DNA of 35,072 nt from Streptomyces caelestis. GTDB lineage: Bacteria > Actinomycetota > Actinomycetes > Streptomycetales > Streptomycetaceae. Shown in pieces: positions 14,392 to 24,217 of the stretch. The stretch's first letter is position 1; the number at the start of each line of letters is the position of its first letter. The notes below the pieces were generated by a model, which worked only from the letters and a program-made list of their open reading frames with translations, was not told the origin of the DNA and searched no databases. Location: assembly GCF_001279005.1 (NCBI RefSeq), contig NZ_LGCN01000238.1:1-35072 (forward strand). Direction: 5' to 3'. A program made the translations under genes and the position numbers.

Positions 14392-17300
14392 ATGTCCACG
14401 GACCGAGTGGTCGAGGCACTGCGGGCCTCCCTCCTCGACAACCGGTGCCTGCGCCAGGAGAACAGCAGGCTGGCCGCCGAGGCCGAAGGCGCCGGCGAAC
14501 CCGTCGCGGTGGTGGCGATGAGCTGCCGCTTCCCCGGGGGCGTCAGTTCCCCCGAAGACCTGTGGGAGCTGCTCGTCAAGGAACGGGACGCCGTCACCGG
14601 TTTCCCCACCGACCGGGGCTGGGACCTCGACGGCGTCTACGACGACGACCCGGACGCCCCGGGAACCTCGTACACGCGCGAAGGCGGATTCCTCCACGAC
14701 GCCTGCGCGTTCGACCCCTCCTTCTTCGGGATCTCCCCCCGCGAGGCCCTCGCCATGGACCCGCAGCAGCGCCTCCTCCTGGAGGTGTCCTGGGAGGCCG
14801 TCGAACGTGCGGGCATCGACCCCCTCACCCTCAAGGGCAGTCGCACCGGCGTCTACGCGGGCGTCATCTACAGCGAGTACGGCTCCCGCCTCGCCCGGGT
14901 GCCCGAGGAACTGGAGGGCTTCCTCGGCACCGGCTCCATCGCCAGCGTCGTCTCCGGCCGCGTCGCCTACACCCTCGGCCTGGAGGGGCCCGCGGTCACC
15001 CTGGACACCGCCTGCTCCTCCTCGCTCGTCGCCCTCCACCTGGCCTGCCAGGCCCTGCGGGCGGGCGACGCCACCCTGGCCCTCGCCGGCGGAGTGACCG
15101 TGATGGCGACGCCCGGCTTCTTCGTCGGATTCAGCAGGCAGCGCGGCCTCGCGCCGGACGGCCGCTGCAAGTCCTTCTCCGCCGCCGCCGACGGCGCGGG
15201 TTTCGGCGAAGGCGCCGGCATGGTCCTGTTGGAGCGCCTGTCGGACGCCCGCCGCAACGGCCACCCGGTCCTCGCGCTCGTCCGCGGTTCCGCCGTCAAC
15301 CAGGACGGCGCGAGCAACGGACTGACCGCGCCCAACGGCCCCGCCCAGGAACGCGTCATCCGCCAGGCCCTGGACAACGCCCGGCTCACCCCGGCCGAGG
15401 TCGACGCCGTCGAGGCACACGGCACCGGCACCGTGCTCGGCGACCCCATCGAGGCCCAGGCCCTGCTCGCCACGTACGGGCAACAACGCCCCGCGGAGCG
15501 GCCGTTGCGGGTCGGCTCTCTCAAGTCGAACCTCACGCACACCCAGGCCGCCGCCGGAGTCGGCGGCGTCATCAAGACGGTCCTCGCCCTCCGCCACGGC
15601 CTGCTGCCGCGCACCCTGCACATCGACCGGCCCACCCCGCAGGTCGACTGGACCGAAGGCGCCGTCTCCCTGCTCACCTCCGCGACACCGTGGCCCGCCA
15701 CGGGCCGCCCGCGCCGCGCCGGTATCTCCTCCTTCGGAGCCAGCGGCACCAATGCCCACGTCGTCCTGGAACAGGCCCCCGAGGAGCCACCGGCGGACGA
15801 GCGCGAGGAACACCCGGAGCACGCCGAGCACGACGGTCCCGTCGCCTGGCCGCTGTCCGCCAGGGGCGCGGCGGCGCTGCGCGGACAGGCCGCCGCCCTG
15901 CACGCCCACCTCCTGGCCCACCCGGAGCTCCGCCCCGCCGACATCGGTCTCTCCCTGGCCACCGGCCGCTCCCGGTTCACCGACCGTGCCGTCGTCGTGG
16001 GTACCGAACGCTCCGGACTCCTCGACGGCCTCGGCGCACTGGCGCGCGGTGAGTTCCCCGCCGACGGCGTCACCGGCTCCGCCCCGCGCGGCGGCCGCAA
16101 GGCGGTGTTCGTCTTCCCCGGGCTCGGCGCGCAGTGGCCGGGCATGGCCACCGGACTCCTCGACACGTCACCGGTGTTCGCCGCCCGCATGGCCGACTGC
16201 GAGCGGGCCCTCGCCCCCCACCTCGACTGGTCGCCGCGCGCGGCGCTGCGCGGCGAGCCCGGCGCACCGGCCCTGGACCGGGTGGAGGTCCTGCAGCCCG
16301 CGTTGTTCGCCGTGATGGTCTCCCTCGCGGCCGTGTGGCGCGCCCACGGCGTCGAGCCCGCTGCGGTCGTGGGCCACAGCCAGGGCGAGGTCGCCGCGGC
16401 GTGTGTCGCCGGCGCCCTCACCCTGGAGGACGCCGCCCGTGTCGCGGCCCTGCGCAGCCGCGCCCTGGCCGGGGTTACCGGCGGGGGTGGCATGGCCACC
16501 TTGATGATGTCCGGACAGGAGGCCGAGAGGCTCCTGGCCGAGCGCGGCTCCGAGGCGACGGTCGCGGCGGTCAACGGCCCGCGCGTCGTGGTCGTCGCGG
16601 GCCCGTCCGCGGCCGTCCGCGGCCTCGTCGCGGACCTGTCGGAACAAGGCGTCATGGCCTGGAACATCCCGGTCGACTACGCCTCGCACTCCGGCGCCGT
16701 CGACGCCGTGCGGGAGGAACTGCGCACCGCGCTCGCCGATCTCGACCCGCGCCCGCCCGAGGTGCCGCTGCTCTCCGCCGTCGACGCCGACTGGCTGACC
16801 GCCGACGGCGTCACCGCCGGATACTGGTACCGCAACCTGCGCGAGCCCGTGCGCTTCCACGCTGCGGTGCGCCGGCTGCTCGACGCGGGCCACCGCACGT
16901 TCGTCGAGGTCAGCCCGCACCCCACGCTCACCTACGGCATCGCGGACACGGCGGCCGACGCCCGCCTGGACGACGTGGAGGTGATCGGTACCCTGCGCCG
17001 CGACGAGGGCGGACGGCGGCGGCTGCTGCTCGCCCTGGGCGAGGCGTTCGCGGCCGGTCTCCCGGTCGACTGGCGCCCCGCGTACGAGGGAGCCGGGGCA
17101 CGCCGCGTCGACCTGCCCACATACGCCTTCCAGAGGCGGCGCTACTGGCTCGACGCGCCCGCTCCCGGCGGCGACCCGGCCTCGGTCGGCCAGCGCGATC
17201 CCGGCCACCCGCTGCTCGGCGCCGCGGTCGACCTGCCCGGCGGCGGCACCCTCTTCACCGGGCGGCTGTCGACGACCGACCGGCCGTGGCTGGCCGACCA

Positions 17301-20300
17301 CGCAGTCTCGGGTACCGTCCTGCTGCCCGGCGTGGCCCTCCTGGAGATGGCGGCCCACGCCGGCCGCCTCTTCGATCGGGCACAGGTCGAGGAACTGACC
17401 CTCGCCGCGCCGCTGACCCTGCCCTCGCCGGCCGAGTCCACCGGCGTCCACCTGCGGCTCACCGTGGATCCCGAGGACGAGCGGGGACGGCGCGCGGTCG
17501 CCTTCCACTCCCGGCCCGAGGACGCGCCGGACCAGGACTGGACCCGGCACGCGAGCGGCCACCTCGCACCCGGCGCGGCGAAGCCCCAGGCGCCCGCCGC
17601 GTCCACACCCTGGCCGCCCGAGGGTGCCCGGCGGCTGAGCGTCGACGACCTGTACGGCGCCATGGAGTCCAGAGGAGTCGAGTACGGCCCCGCCTTCCAG
17701 GGGCTGCGCGCCGCGTGGAGCCACGGGGACGACCTCTTCGCCGAGGTGGCCCTGCCCGACTGTGTGACGGACGCCTTCGCCGTGCACCCCGCGCTGCTGG
17801 ACGCGGCCCTCCAGACGGCCGGCCTGCGTGCCGTGGACACGACAGGGGACGGCGTGCCGCTCCCGTTCTCCTGGAGCCGGGTCACGCTCAACCCGACCGC
17901 GGAACGGACCCTGCGCGTGTCCCTGCGCCCCGACGGTACCGACTCGGTGAGCGTACGCCTCACCGCCGAGGACGGCCGGCTCGTCGCGGACATAGGGTCG
18001 CTGGCCCTGCGCACGGCCTCATACGACGGACTGCGCGCCGCGGACCGCTCGCTGTACCGCGTGGACTGGATCCGCGCGGAACAGCCTCCCGAGCCACCCG
18101 CCCGCAGCGGCTGGGCGGTACTCGGCGCGCGCGACGCCCGCCTGCTGCCGGAGCGATTCGCCGCCGCGGCTCGCGCGTTGGACGGCGCGGACGCCGCCGT
18201 GCTGCTCTGCTCACCGCCGGCCGGCCCCGGCACACCCGAGGCGGTGCACACCGTCACCGCCACAGTCCTGGACCGGTTGCGCGCCTGGCTCGCGGACCCC
18301 GCGACCGCCGCCGTACCGCTGGTCGTCCTCACCCGGGGCGCCGCCGGGCCCGGACCCGGCCCCGGGCCTGTGGACGCCGCCTCCGCCGCCGTCTGGGGAC
18401 TGCTCCGCTCGGCCCAGCTCGAACACCCCGGCCGGTTCATCCTGCTGGACACCGACGACCCGGCCGCGACGCCCGGCGCCCTGCCCGCGGTACTCGCCAC
18501 CGGGGAGCCTCAACTGGCTTTGTGCAATGGCGCGTTGTACGTGCCCAGGCTGGTCCGCACCGCGCCGCCCGCCGGGAGCGCAGAGGACGTCCTCGACCCG
18601 GCCGGCACCGTCCTGCTCACCGGCGGAGGCGGCATCCTCGCGGGCATCCTCGCCCGTCACCTCGTCACCCGGCACGGCGTACGCCACCTGCTGCTGCTCG
18701 GCCGCAGGGGCGCCGCCGGCCCTGGCACGGCGGAACTGACCAACAGTCTGCGGGAGTCGGGCGCCGACGTCACTGTCGCGGCCTGCGACGTCGCGGACCG
18801 CGCGGCCGTCGCCCGCGCCCTGGCCGGGATACCGGCCGAGCACCCGCTGCGCGCCGTCGTCCACACCGCGGGCGTCCTCGACGACGGCCTGCTCCAGGCA
18901 CAGACCGCCGAGCGGCTGAGCGCCGTGCTGCGGCCCAAGGTGGACGGGGCCCATCATCTGCACACTCTCACCCGGGACGCGGACCTGACGGCGTTCGTCG
19001 TCTACTCCTCGGCCGCCGGAGTCCTCGGCAGCCCCGGTCAGTCCACCTACGCGGCGGCCAACGCCGCACTCGACGCCCTCATGACCGAACGGCACCGCCT
19101 CGGCCTGCCCGCCACCTCACTGGCCTGGGGCCTGTGGGAGCACCGCAGCGGCCTGACCGCCGGCCTGTCCGACACCGACCTACGGCGCATGCGCCGGGGC
19201 GGTGTGCGCGGCCTGTCGGCGGCGGAGGGCATGGCGCTGTTCGACGGCGCGCTCGCCCTTTCCGGTTCCGACGGTGCCGTTCTCGTCCCCGTCCACCTTG
19301 ATCTCGCCACCTTCCGGGGCCAGGAGGTGCCGCCGCTCCTGCGCTCCCTCGTCAAGGCGCCGGCCGAACCTCGAACCGCGGCCGACGGCACGTCGCTGCG
19401 CCAACGCCTCGCGACCGCCGAACCGGACCAGCACGGGCGGATCCTCCTCGACCTCGTCCTGGGCCAGGCCGCCGAGGTACTCGGACACACCACGTCCGAA
19501 GCCCTCGGCGCGCAGGACGCGTTCCTCTCCGTCGGCTTCGACTCACTGACCGCGGTCGAGCTGCGCAACCGGCTCGCCGCCCGCAGTGGCCTGTGCCTGC
19601 GCCCCACCGCGGTCCTCGACAGCGGCACCCCGGCCCGCCTCGTCGAAGTGATGCTCACCGAACTGGCCGTGCCGACCCCGGGTGACGTCGACGAACCCAC
19701 GGCCGGGCGATCCCCGGCCCCCGGCCCCGTCAGCGCCCTGTTCCGGCAGGCCTGCGAGATGGGCCGGGTCGACGAGGGCATCGTCCTGCTGAAGCACGCC
19801 GCCGCCCTGCGCTCGGACTTCCGCACCGGCGACGAGCTCCTGGCCGCCGAGGCCAAGCCCGAACTGCTGCGCCTGTGCGGCGACGACAGCACCCCGCAAC
19901 CGGAACTGGTCTGCTTCGGCTCCGTCGTCGCGCTGGGCGGCGCCCACCAGTACGCGCGCTTCGCCGCGCGGTTCGCCGGCCGCTACGGCGTCACCGCCCT
20001 CTCGGCCCCCGGGTTCCTGCCGGGCGAACCCGTCCCGGCCGAGATGTCCGCACTCCTCGACTTCCAGGCACAGACCCTGCGCGCGGAACTGGGCGAGCGG
20101 CCCCTCGTCCTGATGGGCTCCTCCTCCGGCGGCACCCTCGCGCACGGAGTCGCCGCCCGCCTGGAGGAACTGGGCGCGGGCCCGGCAGCGGTGGTGCTGC
20201 TCGACACCTACCTCTCGGACAACGAAGGGATGACCCAGTTCAACGACGTCCTGATCGGCGGAATGTTCGCTCGCGAGAAACGGGCCGCCCCCATGGACGA

Positions 20301-20562
20301 CACCCGGCTCACCGCCATGGGCCGCTACTTCCGCCTCCTCGACACCTGGACACCGCCCGCGGTGCGGGCGCCCACGCTCCTCGTCCGCGCCCGCGATCCC
20401 CTCGGCACGCCGGCACCCCGTGCGGGCGACTGGCGCGCCACCTGGCCGACCGCCCAGAGCGTCGTCGACGTGCCGGGCGACCACTTCTCCCTCATGGAAG
20501 AGCACGTCGGCACCACGGCACAGGCCGTCGCCGACTGGCTCGGCACCATCCTGGCCCCCTGA
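14392..20562 (+). CDS. Terminal type I PKS: KS-AT-DH-KR-ACP-TE
   Basis: 2056 residues from ATG 14392, which opens a typical N-terminal docking helix ([15 protein letters not shown]). KS 35-460: Cys208 in TACSSS, His343, His383; the usual NIGH reads NLTH. AT about 567-865: Ser663 in GHSQG, YASH from Tyr763. It diverges from the two ATs upstream ([33 protein letters not shown]), so a methoxymalonyl-ACP specificity is plausible. DH 937-1215: His970 in [11 protein letters not shown], motif intact. KR about 1403-1590: LDD and Tyr1553, B-type. ACP: Ser1718 in VGFDSL. TE about 1780-2056: nucleophile Ser1911 in GSSSG, Asp in LLDTY, His2031 in GDHFSL. The last module makes an alpha,beta-double bond and the TE releases the chain, most likely as a macrolactone. 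The methoxymalonyl genes follow directly. Corresponds to BafAV by architecture (inference). Confidence 0.97.
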   Translation: MSTDRVVEALRASLLDNRCLRQENSRLAAEAEGAGEPVAVVAMSCRFPGGVSSPEDLWELLVKERDAVTGFPTDRGWDLDGVYDDDPDAPGTSYTREGGFLHDACAFDPSFFGISPREALAMDPQQRLLLEVSWEAVERAGIDPLTLKGSRTGVYAGVIYSEYGSRLARVPEELEGFLGTGSIASVVSGRVAYTLGLEGPAVTLDTACSSSLVALHLACQALRAGDATLALAGGVTVMATPGFFVGFSRQRGLAPDGRCKSFSAAADGAGFGEGAGMVLLERLSDARRNGHPVLALVRGSAVNQDGASNGLTAPNGPAQERVIRQALDNARLTPAEVDAVEAHGTGTVLGDPIEAQALLATYGQQRPAERPLRVGSLKSNLTHTQAAAGVGGVIKTVLALRHGLLPRTLHIDRPTPQVDWTEGAVSLLTSATPWPATGRPRRAGISSFGASGTNAHVVLEQAPEEPPADEREEHPEHAEHDGPVAWPLSARGAAALRGQAAALHAHLLAHPELRPADIGLSLATGRSRFTDRAVVVGTERSGLLDGLGALARGEFPADGVTGSAPRGGRKAVFVFPGLGAQWPGMATGLLDTSPVFAARMADCERALAPHLDWSPRAALRGEPGAPALDRVEVLQPALFAVMVSLAAVWRAHGVEPAAVVGHSQGEVAAACVAGALTLEDAARVAALRSRALAGVTGGGGMATLMMSGQEAERLLAERGSEATVAAVNGPRVVVVAGPSAAVRGLVADLSEQGVMAWNIPVDYASHSGAVDAVREELRTALADLDPRPPEVPLLSAVDADWLTADGVTAGYWYRNLREPVRFHAAVRRLLDAGHRTFVEVSPHPTLTYGIADTAADARLDDVEVIGTLRRDEGGRRRLLLALGEAFAAGLPVDWRPAYEGAGARRVDLPTYAFQRRRYWLDAPAPGGDPASVGQRDPGHPLLGAAVDLPGGGTLFTGRLSTTDRPWLADHAVSGTVLLPGVALLEMAAHAGRLFDRAQVEELTLAAPLTLPSPAESTGVHLRLTVDPEDERGRRAVAFHSRPEDAPDQDWTRHASGHLAPGAAKPQAPAASTPWPPEGARRLSVDDLYGAMESRGVEYGPAFQGLRAAWSHGDDLFAEVALPDCVTDAFAVHPALLDAALQTAGLRAVDTTGDGVPLPFSWSRVTLNPTAERTLRVSLRPDGTDSVSVRLTAEDGRLVADIGSLALRTASYDGLRAADRSLYRVDWIRAEQPPEPPARSGWAVLGARDARLLPERFAAAARALDGADAAVLLCSPPAGPGTPEAVHTVTATVLDRLRAWLADPATAAVPLVVLTRGAAGPGPGPGPVDAASAAVWGLLRSAQLEHPGRFILLDTDDPAATPGALPAVLATGEPQLALCNGALYVPRLVRTAPPAGSAEDVLDPAGTVLLTGGGGILAGILARHLVTRHGVRHLLLLGRRGAAGPGTAELTNSLRESGADVTVAACDVADRAAVARALAGIPAEHPLRAVVHTAGVLDDGLLQAQTAERLSAVLRPKVDGAHHLHTLTRDADLTAFVVYSSAAGVLGSPGQSTYAAANAALDALMTERHRLGLPATSLAWGLWEHRSGLTAGLSDTDLRRMRRGGVRGLSAAEGMALFDGALALSGSDGAVLVPVHLDLATFRGQEVPPLLRSLVKAPAEPRTAADGTSLRQRLATAEPDQHGRILLDLVLGQAAEVLGHTTSEALGAQDAFLSVGFDSLTAVELRNRLAARSGLCLRPTAVLDSGTPARLVEVMLTELAVPTPGDVDEPTAGRSPAPGPVSALFRQACEMGRVDEGIVLLKHAAALRSDFRTGDELLAAEAKPELLRLCGDDSTPQPELVCFGSVVALGGAHQYARFAARFAGRYGVTALSAPGFLPGEPVPAEMSALLDFQAQTLRAELGERPLVLMGSSSGGTLAHGVAARLEELGAGPAAVVLLDTYLSDNEGMTQFNDVLIGGMFAREKRAAPMDDTRLTAMGRYFRLLDTWTPPAVRAPTLLVRARDPLGTPAPRAGDWRATWPTAQSVVDVPGDHFSLMEEHVGTTAQAVADWLGTILAP

Positions 20563-20607
20563 CGCACCACCATCCTCTGACATCCATCCAGCACCCAGGA
20601 GAGGCGC

Positions 20608-21501
20608 ATGACACGAGCGCCGCACACCGCCCCAGATCCGCACACCATCGCCGGCCCCCACCGGATCGCCGTACTCGGTGCCGGAGTCATGGGGGCGGGC
20701 ATCACCGCCCTCGCCCTCGGACACGGCATACCCGTCCTCCTCGTCGACACCGACGAGGAGCGACTCGGCCGGGCCCACGACGACATCGACCGCGAGCTGC
20801 GCATGGCGCAACTCCTGGGCACCCTGCCGGCCACCACCGGCACCGGAGCCCTGGAAGCGGCCACCACCACCGACGGCGTCGGCGATGTCACCGCTGTCAT
20901 CGAGGCCATCACCGAGGTCACCGAGCTGAAGGCCAAGGCCCTCGCCGACGTCTCGGCCCGGGTGCGCCCCGGCACCCCACTGATCTCGAACACCTCGTCC
21001 ATCCCTATCGACGAACTCGCCGGACACGCGGAGCGCGCCGAGGACGTCGTCGGCACGCACTTCATGAACCCGCCCTACCTCATCCCTACCGTCGAGGTCA
21101 TACGGGGAGCCCGGACCGGCGACCGGACCATGACCGCGGTCGGCGCCCTGCTCACCGCCCTGGCCCGTGAACAGGTCGTCGTGCGGGACGCTCCCGGCTT
21201 CGTCACCAGCCGCGTCCTGCACCCGATGATCAACGACGCGGCCCGGGTCGTGCAGGAGGGCACCGCGAGCGCCGAGGCCGTCGACGCGCTCATGGAGGGC
21301 TGCCTCGGCCACCCCACCGGCCCGCTGCGCACCGCCGACCTGATCGGCATCGACAACCTGGTGGACTCGCTGCGCGTACTGCACCAGCGCACCGGAGACG
21401 AGGGCTGCCGCCCCTGCGACCTGCTGCTCGACAAGGTCCGGCAGGGCGAACTCGGTCGCAAGACCGGCCGCGGATTCTACGCGTACCAGGAGGAGAACTG
21501 A
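20608..21501 (+). CDS. fkbK: 3-hydroxyacyl-CoA dehydrogenase of methoxymalonyl-ACP pathway (FkbK/BafB type)
   Basis: 297 residues, with the AGGAGAGG ribosome site ending three bases before the ATG. The N-terminal Rossmann fold carries GAGVMGAGI (from residue 24), followed by the family segments SNTSSIPIDELA and GTHFMNPPYLIPTVEVI. The C-terminal helical 3HCDH domain ends in GRKTGRGFYAY. In the FK520 pathway this enzyme oxidises the C3 hydroxyl of glyceryl-ACP to the aldehyde, using NAD(P)+. The gene lies 45 bases after the terminal PKS and overlaps the ACP gene by one base (TGATG), so it is translationally coupled to it. A primary-metabolism beta-hydroxybutyryl-CoA dehydrogenase would have similar sequence; the neighbourhood decides the call. 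Confidence 0.93.
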   Translation: MTRAPHTAPDPHTIAGPHRIAVLGAGVMGAGITALALGHGIPVLLVDTDEERLGRAHDDIDRELRMAQLLGTLPATTGTGALEAATTTDGVGDVTAVIEAITEVTELKAKALADVSARVRPGTPLISNTSSIPIDELAGHAERAEDVVGTHFMNPPYLIPTVEVIRGARTGDRTMTAVGALLTALAREQVVVRDAPGFVTSRVLHPMINDAARVVQEGTASAEAVDALMEGCLGHPTGPLRTADLIGIDNLVDSLRVLHQRTGDEGCRPCDLLLDKVRQGELGRKTGRGFYAYQEEN

Positions 21502-21773
21502 TGAGCGACTTCGACACCGAGGCCACCGAGAAGGAGATCCTGCGCTTCCTGGAGGCGCGCACCAAACGCGCCTGGGAGACCGACACCGACCTCTTCGCCT
21601 CCGGCGGGCTCTCCTCGCTGTTCGCGATGGAACTCGTCGTCCATCTGGAGAAGGCCTTCGCGGTCTCCGTCCGAGGCGCCGATCTGCGGCTGGACAACTT
21701 CCGTACGGTCGAGTCGATGACGGAACTCGTGGACCGGCTCCGGACGACGTCCGCCGGAGGAACCGGTGCCTGA
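21501..21773 (+). CDS. fkbJ: Discrete acyl carrier protein for methoxymalonyl-ACP (FkbJ/BafC type)
   Basis: 90 residues, the usual size for a free-standing carrier protein. The phosphopantetheine site is Ser39 in GGLSSLFAMEL; the residue before it is Ser instead of the common Asp, as I recall for this ACP subfamily. FkbH loads a glyceryl unit from 1,3-bisphosphoglycerate on this protein, and the two dehydrogenases and the methyltransferase then modify it. The finished extender is passed to an AT in the PKS. It overlaps the upstream dehydrogenase by one base and the downstream acyl-CoA dehydrogenase by eight, in a tight operon. Confidence 0.95.
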   Translation: MSDFDTEATEKEILRFLEARTKRAWETDTDLFASGGLSSLFAMELVVHLEKAFAVSVRGADLRLDNFRTVESMTELVDRLRTTSAGGTGA

Positions 21774-23067
21774 CCGGCTGCTGACCGAAGCGCCGCCCTC
21801 CGGCGAGGCGAAGGTCCGGGGCGAAGTCACCGCGCCGGGTGGGGCGGCCGACTCGGGGGCGGTGACCGCCCCCGTCGGGAAGGCCCTCCCGGACACGGTG
21901 ACCGTCCCCGGCGAGCCGACCGCCCTCGGGGCGGCGGCCTCGCCGGAGGAGGCAGCCGTCGCCGTCACCGCCCTCGTGGCCGGTGCGGCCGACGCCTGGG
22001 ACCGTGCGGGGCTGCTCCCCGTCGGCCTGTTACGAGACCTGGGCGCCGCCGGATGGCTCTGTGCCCAGGTGCCGGCCGCGTACGGCGGTCGGGGCCTGAC
22101 CAGCGCGGCCGGCGGCGCGTTCACCGCACACGTCGGCAGCCTGTGCAGCTCGGTGCGCTCCGTGCTGACCTCGCAGGGCATGGCTGCCTGGACCATCGAG
22201 CGCCTCGGCACCGAAGAGCAGCGGACGGCGTTCCTGCCCCGGCTCACCGGCGGCGCCCTCGCGGCGGCGGGGTTCAGCGAACGCGGCGCCGGAAGCGATC
22301 TGTCCGCCATGACGACCCAGGTGCGCCGCGACGGCGACGCGGTCGTCCTCGACGGACACAAGGTCTGGGTGACCGCCGCGCACTACGCGGACCTTCTCGT
22401 CCTGTTCGGCAGGTACGAGGACGACGACGCGGGGGCGGAAGGCGCGGACGGGGCGGTGGCTGTCGTCGTCCCCGCGGACACCCCCGGCGTCCGCGTCACA
22501 CGTGTCGCGGATCCACTGGGCTGCCGCGCAGCCGGTCACGCCGACATCGCCCTCGACGCCGTGCGGGTCCCTGCCACGCACGTACTCGGCGGCTCGTCGC
22601 TGCCGTTGCCGCTGCTGGTCACCACCGCCCTCGCCTACGGCCGCATGTCCGTGGCCTGGGGGTGCGTCGGAATCCTGCGCGGCTGTCTGACGGCCGCCGC
22701 CCGGCACGCCGCCACCCGTGAGCAGTTCGGTGTCCCGCTGGGCGAACACCAGCTCGTCGCCCGCCATCTCGCCGAGCTGTTCGCCGCCGAGCAGACCGCC
22801 ACCCGGGTCTGCGAGCACGCCTCGCACTGCTGGGACGACGGCTCACCGGAACAGGTCGTGGCCACGGTCCTGGCCAAGCACGTCAGCGCGGGCAACGCGG
22901 CTCGCGGCGCGGCCACCGCCGTGCAGGTCCTGGCCTCCGCCGGAGCGCAGGACGGGCACCTGGTGGCCCGCGCCCACCGCGACGCCAAGCTGATGGAAAT
23001 CATCGAAGGCAGCAATGAGATGTGCCAGTTGATGCTGGCCCGGCACGTCCTCGGGAACACTGTGTGA
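21766..23067 (+). CDS. fkbI: Acyl-CoA (acyl-ACP) dehydrogenase of methoxymalonyl-ACP pathway (FkbI/BafD type)
   Basis: 433 residues from GTG 21766, supported by GGAGG at 21756-21760 and the eight-base overlap with the ACP gene. From about residue 60 it is a normal flavin-dependent acyl-CoA dehydrogenase: helical N-domain (LGAAGWLCAQVPAAYGGRG), middle FAD-binding segment (GFSERGAGSDLSAM, GHKVWVTAA), and C-terminal helices with REQFGVPLGEHQ and the closing IEGSNEMCQLMLARHVLG. It should oxidise the semialdehyde-ACP to hydroxymalonyl-ACP. The first ~60 residues are an odd Val-Thr-Ala-Pro-Gly-rich extension with loosely repeated units; a later start is possible, but no better ribosome site was seen. 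Codon 89 (22030-22032) is TTA, rare in Streptomyces and read only by the bldA tRNA. Confidence 0.93.
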   Translation: MPDRLLTEAPPSGEAKVRGEVTAPGGAADSGAVTAPVGKALPDTVTVPGEPTALGAAASPEEAAVAVTALVAGAADAWDRAGLLPVGLLRDLGAAGWLCAQVPAAYGGRGLTSAAGGAFTAHVGSLCSSVRSVLTSQGMAAWTIERLGTEEQRTAFLPRLTGGALAAAGFSERGAGSDLSAMTTQVRRDGDAVVLDGHKVWVTAAHYADLLVLFGRYEDDDAGAEGADGAVAVVVPADTPGVRVTRVADPLGCRAAGHADIALDAVRVPATHVLGGSSLPLPLLVTTALAYGRMSVAWGCVGILRGCLTAAARHAATREQFGVPLGEHQLVARHLAELFAAEQTATRVCEHASHCWDDGSPEQVVATVLAKHVSAGNAARGAATAVQVLASAGAQDGHLVARAHRDAKLMEIIEGSNEMCQLMLARHVLGNTV

Positions 23068-23078
23068 AGGGAACCGGA

Positions 23079-24152
23079 GTGACGACCACCGCCCCCGTAC
23101 TGAAATGCCTGGTCTGGGACCTCGACAACACCCTGTGGCGGGGCACCCTGCTGGAGGACGACGAGGTGACGCTGCCGGACGCGATCCGCGACGTCGTCGT
23201 GGAGCTGGACTCCCGCGGCATCCTCCAGTCCGTCGCCAGCAAGAACGACCACGAAACGGCGTGGGCCCGACTGGAGAAACTCGGCGTCGCCGAGTACTTC
23301 GTCCTGCCGCAGATCGGCTGGGGACCCAAGTCGGACTCCGTGCGCCGGATCGCCGACACCCTGGGCTTCGCCCTGACCACCATCGCCTTCATCGACGACC
23401 AGCCCACCGAACGGGCCGAGGTCACCTACCACCTGCCCGAGGTCCGCTGCTACGAGGCTGGAGCCGCCGAATCCCTGCCCGTGCGCCCGGAGTTCACACC
23501 GGCCCTGCGGACAGTGGACTCCCGGCGACGACGCCAGATGTACCAGGCGGGCTTCCGGCGTGAGGCCGCCCGCGCCGAGGCGACCGGGCCGGACGAGGAC
23601 TTCCTGCGTTCCCTGTCGCTGGACATGCGCATCGGCCGCGCCACCGACGAGGAGCTGTCGCGCGTAGAGGAACTCACCCTGCGCACCAGCCAGATGAACG
23701 CCACCGGGGTGCATTACTCCGACGCCGACCTGCGCCGGCTGCTCACCGATCCCGGCCACGCGGTCCTCGTCGTCACGCTCACGGACCGCTTCGGCCCGCA
23801 CGGCGCGGTCGGAGTCCTCCTCCTGGAGCGTCGCCCGGATGTATGGCACCTCAAACTGCTCGCCACCTCGTGCCGTGTGGTGTCGTTCGGCGCGGGCGCG
23901 ACCATCCTCAACTGGCTCATCGGCGAGGCGGCTCGCGCGGACGCTCATCTGGTGGCGGACTTCAGACCCACCGACCGCAACCGCATGATGGAGATCGCCT
24001 ACCGTTTCGCGGGATTCCAGGACGGCGAGCCGTGTTCCTGCGCCGCCGCCCTCCCGCAGGCGACGACCGAGGACCTGCAGCGCCTGCACCTGCGGCCCGA
24101 GCCCCGCCCGGCGTCGACGACGATCAAGGTGAACGCGGTCGCACTGGCCTGA
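23079..24152 (+). CDS. fkbH: FkbH-like glyceryl-ACP synthase/phosphatase (FkbH/BafE type)
   Basis: 357 residues from GTG 23079, preceded by AAGGGA at a good distance; an in-frame GTG at 23064 overlapping the previous stop is the alternative. The N-terminal half is a HAD-type phosphatase domain: nucleophile Asp14 with Asp16 in VWDLDNTLWRG, then SVASKND, and the acidic IDDQPTERAEV motif. The C-terminal half is a GNAT-like acyltransferase domain with the family hallmark RTSQMNATG and Cys265 in SCRV. FkbH proteins take the glyceryl group of 1,3-bisphosphoglycerate, remove the phosphate and load D-glycerate on the carrier protein. This is the committed step to methoxymalonyl-ACP and the most diagnostic gene of the set. 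It is the last gene of the + strand run and ends just before a strong palindrome. Confidence 0.95.
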   Translation: MTTTAPVLKCLVWDLDNTLWRGTLLEDDEVTLPDAIRDVVVELDSRGILQSVASKNDHETAWARLEKLGVAEYFVLPQIGWGPKSDSVRRIADTLGFALTTIAFIDDQPTERAEVTYHLPEVRCYEAGAAESLPVRPEFTPALRTVDSRRRRQMYQAGFRREAARAEATGPDEDFLRSLSLDMRIGRATDEELSRVEELTLRTSQMNATGVHYSDADLRRLLTDPGHAVLVVTLTDRFGPHGAVGVLLLERRPDVWHLKLLATSCRVVSFGAGATILNWLIGEAARADAHLVADFRPTDRNRMMEIAYRFAGFQDGEPCSCAAALPQATTEDLQRLHLRPEPRPASTTIKVNAVALA

Positions 24153-24158
24153 CCCCGA

Positions 24159-24210
24159 CAGGACGGGGCGCCCCGGTGCGCGGGCCCGCGCACCGGGGCG
24201 CCCCGTCCTG
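24159..24210. terminator. Bidirectional terminator: 52-nt perfect palindrome between convergent genes
   Basis: The two 26-base arms are exact reverse complements around the centre at 24184/24185, with no mismatch. It starts six bases after the FkbH-like stop and ends seven bases before the stop of the convergent methyltransferase. It lacks a clear T-tract on either side, which is common for Streptomyces terminators. The position and symmetry fit termination from both directions. Confidence 0.9.
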
Positions 24211-24217
24211 AAATCGC

